Positions 6,549 through 13,462 of a stretch of 13,876 bases of DNA are shown piece after piece. Each line of letters begins with the position of its first letter. Within the stretch, counting starts at the first letter, position 1. Source of the DNA: DASZHA01 sp035938265. GTDB lineage: Bacteria > Chloroflexota > Dormibacteria > DASZGP01. The notes beneath the pieces were generated by a model. That model ran no database searches. It was not told the DNA's origin and saw only the letters and a program-made list of their open reading frames with translations. The DNA lies in assembly GCA_035938265.1 (NCBI GenBank), contig DASZHA010000054.1, forward strand, positions 1-13,876, given 5' to 3'. A program made the translations under genes and the position numbers.

Positions 6549-7681
6549 CGCAGCTTGGGCAGGCCCAGGACCCGCTCGGCCAGGATGTTCCTCTGGATCT
6601 CGCTGGTCCCGCCCTCGATGGAGTTGGCCCGGGCCCGCAGCAGGCGATAGCCCCAGACGGGATCGGCCAGCGGCGCGTCGGCGCCCTTGACGTCCATCGC
6701 CAGCTCGGTGAGACCCTGGTTGATGTCGGCCCACTGGATCTTGGCCATGGAGCCCTCGGGACCGGGAATCCCGGTGCGGATCGCCTGGCTCAGCCCACGG
6801 TAGCTGTTGAGCCGCATCGTCTCCGCGTGAACCACCAGGGCGCCAAAGCGCTGGCGGATCACGGAGTCAGCATCCATCCCCCGTTCGCGGATCAGGGTGG
6901 CGAGCTCGCCGAGCTCCTGCTTGATGGTCATCGCCGACGCCAGCGCGATCCCGGCGCGCTCGAACATCAGGGTCGTGATGCCCACCGACCAGCCCTGGCC
7001 GACCTCGCCGATGAGGTTCTCATCGGGCACGAAGGCGTCCTCGATGAAGACCTCGTTGAACTCGGACTCGCCCGTGATCTGGCGCAGCGGCCGCACCTGG
7101 ACACCCGGCTGCTTCATGTCCAGGATCATGTAGCTGAGGCCGTTGTGCTTGGGCGCGTCCGGGTCGGTGCGGGCCAGCAGCATCATCCATTTGGCGTACT
7201 GGGCGAGCGAGGTCCACACCTTTTGCCCGGTAACCTTCCACCCGCCGTCGACCTTGACCGCCCGCGTCTTGAGCGAGGCCAGGTCGGACCCGGCGTCGGG
7301 CTCACTGAAGCCCTGGCACCAGATCTCGCTGGCGTTGAGGATGGGCTCCAGGAAGCGCGCTTTCTGCTCGGCGTTGCCATGGGCGATCACCACCGGGCCG
7401 CCCATCACCAGGCCCAGGACGTTGGCCGGCATGGGCGCCCTGGCGCGGGTTATCTCCTCGCCGAAGATCGCCTGCTCCATCAGGGTGGCGCCCCGGCCGC
7501 CGAACTCAGGAGGCCAGCTGAGGCCGGCAAAACGCTGCTCCTGGAGCTTGTGCTGCCACTCGCGACGGAACTCGAACTGCTGGTCCGGGCCCTCCGGGCC
7601 GGGGCCGGGATTGTTCATTTCCAACCAGGCGCGCAGCTCGTCGCGGAAGGCTTGCTCGGAGGGCTCGAGGGTCAGATCCAC
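6545..7681 (-). CDS. Acyl-CoA dehydrogenase, larger (probably catalytic) subunit
   Basis: A 378-residue FAD-dependent acyl-CoA dehydrogenase oxidising an acyl-CoA to the enoyl-CoA. Visible features are WPPEFGGRG (FAD/substrate domain), WCQGFSEPDAGSDLASL (about 121-137, flavin-binding loop), KVTGQKVWTS (about 149-158), and the C-terminal ANSIEGGTSEIQRNILAERVLGLP. The position of the MCAD catalytic glutamate in the last motif is Gly, but Glu241 in LMFERAG sits on the helix used by isovaleryl-CoA dehydrogenase and FadE29-type enzymes. I choose GTG 7681 because TACAAT lies 8 nt upstream and the product starts VDLTLEPSEQ like relatives; TTG at 7690 is the alternative and overlaps the TACAAT box. 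It is coupled to the smaller subunit by a 4-bp overlap. Confidence 0.88.
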   Translation of the reverse strand: MDLTLEPSEQAFRDELRAWLEMNNPGPGPEGPDQQFEFRREWQHKLQEQRFAGLSWPPEFGGRGATLMEQAIFGEEITRARAPMPANVLGLVMGGPVVIAHGNAEQKARFLEPILNASEIWCQGFSEPDAGSDLASLKTRAVKVDGGWKVTGQKVWTSLAQYAKWMMLLARTDPDAPKHNGLSYMILDMKQPGVQVRPLRQITGESEFNEVFIEDAFVPDENLIGEVGQGWSVGITTLMFERAGIALASAMTIKQELGELATLIRERGMDADSVIRQRFGALVVHAETMRLNSYRGLSQAIRTGIPGPEGSMAKIQWADINQGLTELAMDVKGADAPLADPVWGYRLLRARANSIEGGTSEIQRNILAERVLGLPKLR

Positions 7682-7689
7682 GGCCGCCA

Positions 7690-7695
7690 ATTGTA
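7690..7695 (-). promoter_or_regulatory. -10 box (TACAAT) of the acyl-CoA dehydrogenase operon
   Basis: TACAAT, 8 nt before GTG 7681 on the minus strand. It is a strong -10 match, and the expected mRNA would have a leader of 0-2 nt. The slightly longer spacing than the 6 nt seen at four other genes makes it the weakest member of the set. No -35 is evident. Confidence 0.5.
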
Positions 7696-7762
7696 GTGCC
7701 CAGCCGAGGTTAAGGATTGGGGAGCTGTAGGTAAGCTCAAGAAATCCTCATATTGGGGCACC

Positions 7763-7768
7763 CATAAT
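7763..7768 (+). promoter_or_regulatory. Possible -10 box (CATAAT) for the acidic hypothetical gene
   Basis: CATAAT differs from TATAAT at one base and would give an mRNA leader of about 40 nt before the TTG at 7816. No -35 is seen at 16-18 bp. The call rests only on the match and position. Confidence 0.25.
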
Positions 7769-7773
7769 CGACG

Positions 7774-7800
7774 CAGGCGCCGCGGCCTGGACCAGGCGCC
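7774..7800 (+). repeat. Direct repeat CAGGCGCC x2 in the leader of the acidic hypothetical gene
   Basis: CAGGCGCC occurs at 7774-7781 and 7793-7800, 19 bp start to start, with a CCTGG-A-CCAGG palindrome (7786-7796) between and overlapping the second copy. In RNA the GGCG and CCTGG elements could pair with the downstream CCAGGCGCC to form an imperfect hairpin before the ribosome site. This may be regulatory or simply GC-rich coincidence. Confidence 0.3.
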
Positions 7801-7815
7801 AAAGGGACGGAGAGA

Positions 7816-8334
7816 TTGCATAGCGACAGGGACGGCGGCCAGACCACCAGGGACGTTTCCGAGCTGCTGGCGGACCTGGAAGGCGGGCTACGCGGCGATC
7901 GCCACGCCCGGGCCGCCTCGGCGCTGGCGGCGGCCAAGTCCGAGGAGGCCGACAGCCTCGAGCTCCTGGCTCACCTGGAGCGCGACCTGCGCAACATCAC
8001 CCGCGTCTACCGCCGGCTGCTGGACGAGCGCAACGCGCTGGCAGACCGGGCCTTCCGGCTGCACAAGGCGATCCGTCACATCGAGCCGGCGCTGGGCGAG
8101 GAGCCGCACAAGGACCACGGCGTCGACCTCGGGCGCAAGGGCGTGGTCCAGTACGTGGCCGACGAGTGCTGGCGGATGGACAACCGCGAGGACTGGGAGT
8201 TCGAGGTCAGCGACGAGGACGGCGACTGTCCCATCGAGCAGGTGACCTACGCCTGGGCCGCGCCACGGTTCCGCGTCATTCACGACGGCGTCCCCGAGGG
8301 CGACGACTCCGAATCTGAGGACGCCGCCGGCTAA
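7816..8334 (+). CDS. Hypothetical acidic protein with helical N-terminal half
   Basis: A 172-residue protein I do not recognise. Residues about 14-95 look almost entirely alpha-helical, with heptad-like leucines (SELLADLEGGL, LELLAHLERDL, VYRRLLDERNALADRAF), suggesting a coiled coil or helical hairpin. Residues 105-157 look more beta-rich and contain Cys118, Cys138 and several Trp/Tyr (WEFEV, TYAWAAPRFRVIHDG). The last 13 or so residues are very acidic (EGDDSESEDAAG). There is no signal peptide or membrane helix, so it is probably cytoplasmic. The start is TTG 7816, preceded by GGAG 3 nt upstream and AAAGGG slightly further; no ATG or GTG lies near. Its TAA shares bases with the TAG of the convergent acyltransferase gene. 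It stands alone between two minus-strand operons, so context gives no clue to its function. Confidence 0.7.
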   Translation: MHSDRDGGQTTRDVSELLADLEGGLRGDRHARAASALAAAKSEEADSLELLAHLERDLRNITRVYRRLLDERNALADRAFRLHKAIRHIEPALGEEPHKDHGVDLGRKGVVQYVADECWRMDNREDWEFEVSDEDGDCPIEQVTYAWAAPRFRVIHDGVPEGDDSESEDAAG

Positions 8335-9209
8335 GGGACCGGAGGCGACTCCTGTCCATAAACCAGGGGCCACGCCCCCAGCTCTGCCGCGGCGGCGGCA
8401 ACACCCTCGCGAACGCGGGCGGTGAAAGCTTGGGGCCGCTCGCCGTCGCGCAGCCGCAGCGGCTCCCCGATCTGGACCCTGACCTGCCCCGGGCGGGGGA
8501 CGGTCCGGCCCTTGGGCAGCGCCTCGTGGGTGCCCCACACGCACACTGGGATGACCGGTACCCCCGCGTGCTTGGCCAGGAAGCCGACGCCGGAGGCGAA
8601 CTCCCGTAGGCGCAGGTCGCCGGTGAGGCGGCCGCCCTCGGGGAAGATGATCAGCGCGGCCCCGCCGCGCAGGACACGGATCGCGGTGCGCAGCGACTGC
8701 CGCGGGCTCTCCTGCCGCTCGAGCGGCAGGGTGTTGAACATCAGCGAGAACCAGAGCCGGCGAGCGCCGCCCTCGAAGAAATAGTCAGCCGCCGCCGCGG
8801 CCACCAGGTCATGGCGCCAGGCTCGAGGCATCGCCTCGCGGATGGCGATGACGTCGACGTGGGAGCTGTGGTTGGCGGCGATGATCACCGGCAGGTCAAG
8901 GCGCCGGACGCGCTCCTGGCCATAGGCGCGGAAGTCGCCGGCGACCCGCAGGCTGGGAGCCAGCAGGCCCTCCTGGACGATTTGGCGGGCGAGGAGGATG
9001 GCGGGCTCCCGGGTCCAGGCCGGGGCCAGGTCGCGGGCCTCCCGGCTGCCCGAGGCCACGAACGACGACATCGACATGGAGCCATCGCGGTCCACCATGC
9101 GCAGCGTGGGGATCATGTCGCGAACATCGCCGCCACGCCGGATGCGGCGACGGCGGGTCACGGCGCGCTTGATGCTGGCGGCCGTCGGCCGCGTCAGGTC
9201 ACGTCGCAC
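8331..9209 (-). CDS. PlsC-type 1-acylglycerol-phosphate acyltransferase family protein
   Basis: A 292-residue acyltransferase of the LPLAT/AGPAT family, which transfers an acyl chain from acyl-CoA or acyl-ACP to a lysophospholipid or similar acceptor at the membrane. The catalytic HX4D motif is NHSSHVD (His114, Asp119); the acceptor-phosphate motif is FPEGGR (189-194), with Gly where many relatives have Thr; the VPVIPV block (217-222) follows. The N-terminal 30 residues are very arginine-rich (TRRRRIRRGG), suited to binding anionic lipid headgroups, unless the true start is the ATG at residue 32. GTG 9209 gives a 16-bp overlap with the LarA-like gene; no ribosome site is seen for either start. 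It is third in an operon with the acyl reductase-HAD fusion and LarA-like genes, so its acceptor may be made by them. Confidence 0.87.
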   Translation of the reverse strand: MRRDLTRPTAASIKRAVTRRRRIRRGGDVRDMIPTLRMVDRDGSMSMSSFVASGSREARDLAPAWTREPAILLARQIVQEGLLAPSLRVAGDFRAYGQERVRRLDLPVIIAANHSSHVDVIAIREAMPRAWRHDLVAAAAADYFFEGGARRLWFSLMFNTLPLERQESPRQSLRTAIRVLRGGAALIIFPEGGRLTGDLRLREFASGVGFLAKHAGVPVIPVCVWGTHEALPKGRTVPRPGQVRVQIGEPLRLRDGERPQAFTARVREGVAAAAAELGAWPLVYGQESPPVP

Positions 9210-11068
9210 AGCATCAACGGGGGCGCGTGCAGGTAGGTGATCGACGGGTGGTTGCCGACGATGTCCGAAGCCATCTCCAGCGCGTCGTCAAGGCTGGAGG
9301 CCGACATGAAGCCCATGTGGTGGGTGGTCTTGGGGTCGCCGCCGACGAAGATGGTGCGGGCCACGTGGCGCATGCCGTCGGCCGCCCAGTACCACATGTA
9401 GAAGGGATGTACGCCGTGGTAGGCGTGGCTGGTCCGGTAGAGGTGGCGGTACCAGGGGTCGTAGGCGAAGTCCTCCTCGTACCGCGCCTCGATCTCGACA
9501 GGGTCCAGGGTCTCCGAGAGCACCGTGTCGTAAAAGTCGACGTAGCTGGGGTGGTGGATCGGGTGCCACTCGTATTTGACGGGGTGGAAGGCGATCATCA
9601 CCCCACCTTCGCGGACCAACGGCTTGCCGCGGTAGAGGTTGAAGAAGTAGCCCAGGGCCATGCAGTTGACCAGGATCGGGTTGAGGATGCTGTTGACGTT
9701 GTAGGGGCTGATGTATGGGATGCCGGCCACCATCACGTCGGCCTGGCCCTGCACCGGCACCAGCTGCTGGCGGTGGAAGTTGGTCAGGGTCGACTCGTGC
9801 ACCGCCTCGGTCTCCCCCGCCTGCACGCTGGTCATCTGGTAGGGCGAGGTGATGCTGTGGAAGATGTCGCGAACCTGCTTGCCGGGCGCGGTGTTGACCG
9901 TGCGCTGCAGGGCCGAGAACGCGGCCCGGTCCCGGGGCGACCACGTGTTCTCACGGCGCTGGAGGAACTGGAGCGGCCCGCTGAAGGTGTCGTTGTTCAG
10001 CGTGGTCTCGATGGTGAAGATCTTGAGGTGCCCGGCCAGCAGCCTGCCCTGGCGATCGCAGGAGTGGCTGATTGCTGAGTTCGGCGGGTCCATGTAGGAC
10101 CGGGAGTTGTAGAGCGTGCGGGGGTTGTGGTGGGCGCGCACGCTGCGGTAGCTGCCCAGCCCCACCGGCACCGACTTGTGGCCGCCGTCCATGGCGACGA
10201 GGTTGATGTTGACGTAGACCAGCAGGTCGGAGTCCATCGCCCGCTTTGGCATGTCGACGATCTCGCCCTGGTCGGTGACCCCAACCTCGATCATCTCGTC
10301 GGGGTCCTCGGCGTCGTGGTTGTAGAGGCGGTGCGGGTGAAAGGCGTCGAAAACCCGGTCACCGATGGCCCGTCGCAGCTCGGCGTCGGTCATGCGACGG
10401 TGCAGCGACAGGGCCGCGATGAGGACCACGTCGGTGACGCCGGCGGCGGCGGCGCGGGTCAGCACCTCCTCGATTACCCGCTGGCGCACGTCCGGCAGCT
10501 GCATCGGGGGCAGCGGCAGGGAGATGTCGTCGAAGGCGATCGTCAGCTTCATGCCCGGGCGCAGCAGGGTGTTGAGAGGCTCTGAGTTCAGGGGATGGTC
10601 GAGGGCGTGGGCGATGGCGGCGTCGGGGTCCTCGAGCCCGGGCAGCGGCGCCGCCGGGTAAACCACCCGGGTGCCCTCAGGGAAGCGCACCCGCTTGAAG
10701 CTCTCCCCGGAGTGGACCAGGAGCGGCGGCGTCTTCTTGGTGACCTCGACCACCGCGCCGGGGGCGGTGACCGTCGACTCCTCGTTCACGACGCGGGCGA
10801 CCTGCAGCGCGATCGGAAAATGGCCGCCGGGCGGCGGACCGGGCCGCGGCGCCGGACCGGGCCGCGGCGCCGGGGTCGCGGGCGACTCGACCTGGTCGGC
10901 GCTCTCGCGCTCGTGGGTTACCACCTCGGCCCGCGGGATGGGGGCGACTATCCGCTTGGCGCCGCCATTGCTGGCCGCCGACTTTGGCTTCGCGCTGGCC
11001 GCTGGTCGCTTGGTCTTGCCAGTCGCAGCAGGCTTCGCAGGCCGCCGCTTGCGCTGCTCGGCGCTCAT
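9194..11068 (-). CDS. LarA-like (DUF2088, nickel-racemase fold) protein with basic low-complexity N-terminus
   Basis: A 624-residue protein; the LarA family is usually near 420. Residues 1-80 are a Lys/Ala/Pro-rich, probably disordered tail (KPAATGKTKRP, PRPGPAPRPGPPP). The LarA-like core begins near 100: AFDDISLPLPP (178-188) matches the D-x-T-R-P-x-P motif except for Leu184 in place of Arg; ALSLHRRMTDAEL (219-231) matches the HRxMTxxEL motif with His223; DGGHKSVPVG (294-303) holds the lysine (298) that anchors the nickel-pincer cofactor in LarA; His313/314 may be the nickel ligand. The C-terminal part has an unusual His/Tyr/Trp-rich stretch (about 497-561). True LarA racemises lactate; this one probably acts on another hydroxy acid or has lost the cofactor (inference). 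No larB, larC or larE lies in the window. The start overlaps the upstream stop (ATGA). Confidence 0.78.
   Translation of the reverse strand: MSAEQRKRRPAKPAATGKTKRPAASAKPKSAASNGGAKRIVAPIPRAEVVTHERESADQVESPATPAPRPGPAPRPGPPPGGHFPIALQVARVVNEESTVTAPGAVVEVTKKTPPLLVHSGESFKRVRFPEGTRVVYPAAPLPGLEDPDAAIAHALDHPLNSEPLNTLLRPGMKLTIAFDDISLPLPPMQLPDVRQRVIEEVLTRAAAAGVTDVVLIAALSLHRRMTDAELRRAIGDRVFDAFHPHRLYNHDAEDPDEMIEVGVTDQGEIVDMPKRAMDSDLLVYVNINLVAMDGGHKSVPVGLGSYRSVRAHHNPRTLYNSRSYMDPPNSAISHSCDRQGRLLAGHLKIFTIETTLNNDTFSGPLQFLQRRENTWSPRDRAAFSALQRTVNTAPGKQVRDIFHSITSPYQMTSVQAGETEAVHESTLTNFHRQQLVPVQGQADVMVAGIPYISPYNVNSILNPILVNCMALGYFFNLYRGKPLVREGGVMIAFHPVKYEWHPIHHPSYVDFYDTVLSETLDPVEIEARYEEDFAYDPWYRHLYRTSHAYHGVHPFYMWYWAADGMRHVARTIFVGGDPKTTHHMGFMSASSLDDALEMASDIVGNHPSITYLHAPPLMLCDVT
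10836..10871 (-). repeat. Two perfect tandem copies of an 18-bp unit inside the LarA-like gene
   Basis: The plus-strand unit GGACCGGGCCGCGGCGCC occurs at 10836-10853 and again at 10854-10871. Being 18 bp it keeps the frame and encodes the repeated Pro/Arg/Gly/Ala segment at about residues 66-78 of the LarA-like protein, probably a flexible linker. Copy number may vary between strains by slippage. Confidence 0.85.
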
Positions 11069-13377
11069 GTGTTCACCGGGAGCTTGAGGCCGATGTCATG
11101 GGGGATGGTCCAGTTGGCGATCGCGAAATCGCGCTTCCTCGCCTGCTCACGCAGCGCCTCGTCGGGGTTCACGGCCACCGGGTTGCCAACCGCGGTCAGC
11201 ATCGGCAGGTCGGAGACGCTGTCGGCGTAAGCCCAGCAGTCGGCCAGGTCGACGCCGTTCTGCTGCGCCCAGGCGCGCATGTGGGCAGACCTCGCCTCGC
11301 CGGCGATGGGCGTCGCATCCAGCGCGCCGGTGAACTCGCCCTGGTACTCGGCCAGCTTGGCGCAGATGATCTCGTCGGCCAGGGGCCGCAGCGGCTCGAC
11401 GATGAAGTCCAGCGCTCCGGTCAGCAGCACCACGCGGGTGCCATTGCGGCGGTGAGCCCGGATCGCCTGCACGGCCTTGGGGTACATCCGCGGGAGGGTC
11501 ACCTCGTCCAGGGTCTCCCGGGCCAGGGAGCGCACCAGGGCGGCGTCGAGCCCACGGTAGACGCGGTAGAACTCGCGGTTGAACGCCGCACGGCTCTTCT
11601 TGTCGAGCCGCTGCCAGAGAACGAGGTCAGGCGCGATCCGGCCCAGCAGCGCGGGCCACTCGGCCACCGCCCTTTGGCGCAGCTCCAGCCAGAGGTAGTA
11701 GTGGACGACGGTGGTGCGGACGATGGTGCCATCGACGTCGAAGAATGCCGCCGCCGGGCGCAGGGGGGCGACGTCGCGCTCGGGCATCACCGGCGCCACG
11801 GTGATGCGCTTGCGACGGTCCTCGATCTGGTTAAGCATCTTGGTCACCGACGGGAAGTGGGCGTCCATCAGGTAGTCGTACCAGTCCAGCTTGCCGACGT
11901 CGAAGAAGAACTCGTCCTGCTCCTGGGGGCTCAGGGAGGCCTGCAGCGCCAGCGTGTTGTGGTCCTCGAAGATCGTCTCCATCTCGACGTAGTCGCCGTA
12001 CAGGTCGGAGTAGTACGCGGCCTGCTCCAGCACCTGGTCGAACTGCCGCACCCGCTTGCGCAGGGTCTTGCCCGCGGGCAGCGCCGCCGGGACCACCTTG
12101 GACAGGCCCTTGGCCACCCTGAGGGCCCGGCCGGCGAGCCGCACCTGGGCCTCCAGCCGTTCGCGACCCTTGAACTGCCAGTCGGGAGCAGCGATCGGGT
12201 AGCCGTCGGGCCCGGTCAGGGGATGGGCCCGGAAGTAGTCGCGCACCAGCGCGAACATCGAGCCGTAGCGCAGCGGGTTGCGGTTCCCGGTGCTGACCTG
12301 GAAGACGCGCTTGCCGCCGTCGAGCTTGCCCGAGGCGGCCGCCAGCACCGTGTTGACGACGCAGTCGACGGGGACGATGTCAAGAACGCCCTCGACCCGT
12401 CCGGGGAAGTCGGGGATCTCACCCCTGGCGTAGCCGAGGATGATCGGCTCGGCGACCTTGAAGCCGTCGAGCCACCCGGGCTCGGGGTCGCGCATGGCGC
12501 TCTCGATGATGGTGGGGCGTACGATTGCCAGCTCCAGGTCGCCGGCCTCTGCCAGCACCGCCCGCTCGGCCAATGCCTTGGTGAAGTTGTAGACGTCGTT
12601 CCAGCCCAGCGCCCGGGCTCGAGCAATGCCGTGCGCCACCTGCTGCTTCTTGACCCAGTCGAGCCGGCGCCGCTCCGCCTCCCGCGCGATCTCCGGGCCA
12701 CCCGCCGGTCCCAGCTGGCGGTTGGCCTCCCTGCGGAAGCCGTCCAGCCGCTCCGGCTCCCGCGACCGGACCTCGATGGACTCGGAGGTGGCGTGGAGGT
12801 CGATCAGCTCCTGGCGCCAATCGAACTCCGGCCCCTCGGGTAGCTCGCCGGGCAGCAGCTCGGGCACCGCGCCACGGCGGGCGCCGCAGACGTAGGCGGT
12901 GGAGACGTGCACCAGGCGGGGCTTGGCGCCGGCCTCGCGCATCATCCGGATCAGCTTGCGCGGGCCCTCGACGTTGGTGTTGAGCGCCTCTCGCAGGGGT
13001 GCGTCGAAGACCACGGTGGCGGCGCAGTGAAGCATGATGTCGACGTCGCCAAGGCGCTTTTTGGCCTTGGCGTCGAAGCCGCAGTCGGGCAATGCCAGGT
13101 CCCCCTCGAGGACCTCGATCTTGGCCTTGGCCAGCTCGGCCAGCTCCGATCCCATCGATTGGCGAAGACCCTCGAACGCGGTGGCCCCCATCAGGCGGCG
13201 GGCCAGCCGGTCCTCGCCGCTGTACTTGGGGTTGCCCCGGATAACGACCAGGATCTTGCCGACGTCGGGGACGGAGCGCAGCAGCTTCTCGAGCACGCCG
13301 CTGCCCAGGAAACCGGTCACGCCCGTCAGAAGGACCGTCTTCCCTGCGAACGCGCGGCGAATCGACGTTTGAGCCAG
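11065..13377 (-). CDS. Fatty acyl-CoA reductase-like SDR fused to HAD-IB phosphatase
   Basis: A 770-residue fusion. The N-terminal half is an NAD_binding_4 (male-sterility/fatty acyl reductase) domain: dinucleotide motif TGVTGFLGSG (18-27), HVSTAYVCG (157-165), active-site YNFTK (Tyr263, Lys267) and LDIVPVDCVVN (332-342). The C-terminal part (about 540-760) is a SerB-like HAD-IB domain: FFDVDGT (Asp547, Asp549), LLTGA (Thr653), DSVSDLPML (Asp719, Asp723). The usual motif-III lysine is Arg696. Likely chemistry is NADPH reduction of an acyl-CoA to aldehyde or alcohol plus phosphate-ester hydrolysis. I start at CTG 13377, 6 nt after AGGAGG, because GTG 13320 would remove the first strand and most of the dinucleotide motif, and in-frame stops lie just before the AGGAGG. 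It leads the operon with the LarA-like and PlsC genes. Confidence 0.85.
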   Translation of the reverse strand: MAQTSIRRAFAGKTVLLTGVTGFLGSGVLEKLLRSVPDVGKILVVIRGNPKYSGEDRLARRLMGATAFEGLRQSMGSELAELAKAKIEVLEGDLALPDCGFDAKAKKRLGDVDIMLHCAATVVFDAPLREALNTNVEGPRKLIRMMREAGAKPRLVHVSTAYVCGARRGAVPELLPGELPEGPEFDWRQELIDLHATSESIEVRSREPERLDGFRREANRQLGPAGGPEIAREAERRRLDWVKKQQVAHGIARARALGWNDVYNFTKALAERAVLAEAGDLELAIVRPTIIESAMRDPEPGWLDGFKVAEPIILGYARGEIPDFPGRVEGVLDIVPVDCVVNTVLAAASGKLDGGKRVFQVSTGNRNPLRYGSMFALVRDYFRAHPLTGPDGYPIAAPDWQFKGRERLEAQVRLAGRALRVAKGLSKVVPAALPAGKTLRKRVRQFDQVLEQAAYYSDLYGDYVEMETIFEDHNTLALQASLSPQEQDEFFFDVGKLDWYDYLMDAHFPSVTKMLNQIEDRRKRITVAPVMPERDVAPLRPAAAFFDVDGTIVRTTVVHYYLWLELRQRAVAEWPALLGRIAPDLVLWQRLDKKSRAAFNREFYRVYRGLDAALVRSLARETLDEVTLPRMYPKAVQAIRAHRRNGTRVVLLTGALDFIVEPLRPLADEIICAKLAEYQGEFTGALDATPIAGEARSAHMRAWAQQNGVDLADCWAYADSVSDLPMLTAVGNPVAVNPDEALREQARKRDFAIANWTIPHDIGLKLPVNT

Positions 13378-13383
13378 CGCCAG

Positions 13384-13389
13384 CCTCCT
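13384..13389 (-). promoter_or_regulatory. Perfect Shine-Dalgarno AGGAGG for a CTG start
   Basis: AGGAGG on the minus strand is followed by 6 nt (CTGGCG) and CTG 13377. In-frame TAG and TAA occur just upstream, so the reading frame must start between the AGGAGG and the dinucleotide-binding motif, where no ATG, GTG or TTG exists in frame until GTG 13320. The remaining gap to the next gene (to 13462) shows no terminator or clear promoter. Confidence 0.6.
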
Positions 13390-13462
13390 TTATGGCTATC
13401 GGATACGCCAACGGCCAGCATATCGGATCAAAGCAGGCCGAACCGCCAAAGGAACTGCGCGC

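Noticed and set aside
9227..10078. 283-codon plus-strand frame opposite the LarA-like gene
   Set aside because: Val/His/Gly-rich antisense composition without domain features; the minus frame has the LarA motifs.
9194..11068. Naming the LarA-like gene larA
   Set aside because: The protein is about 200 residues longer than LarA, has Leu for a conserved Arg and lacks lar maturation genes nearby, so lactate racemase is not supported.
10984..12843. 619-codon plus-strand frame opposite the acyl reductase-HAD gene
   Set aside because: The minus strand carries intact HAD and reductase motifs here; the plus frame is repetitive Val/Leu/Gly/His text with no domain.
13318..13320. GTG as start of the acyl reductase-HAD protein
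   Set aside because: It would delete the first strand and most of the dinucleotide-binding motif and has no ribosome site, whereas AGGAGG points to CTG 13377.
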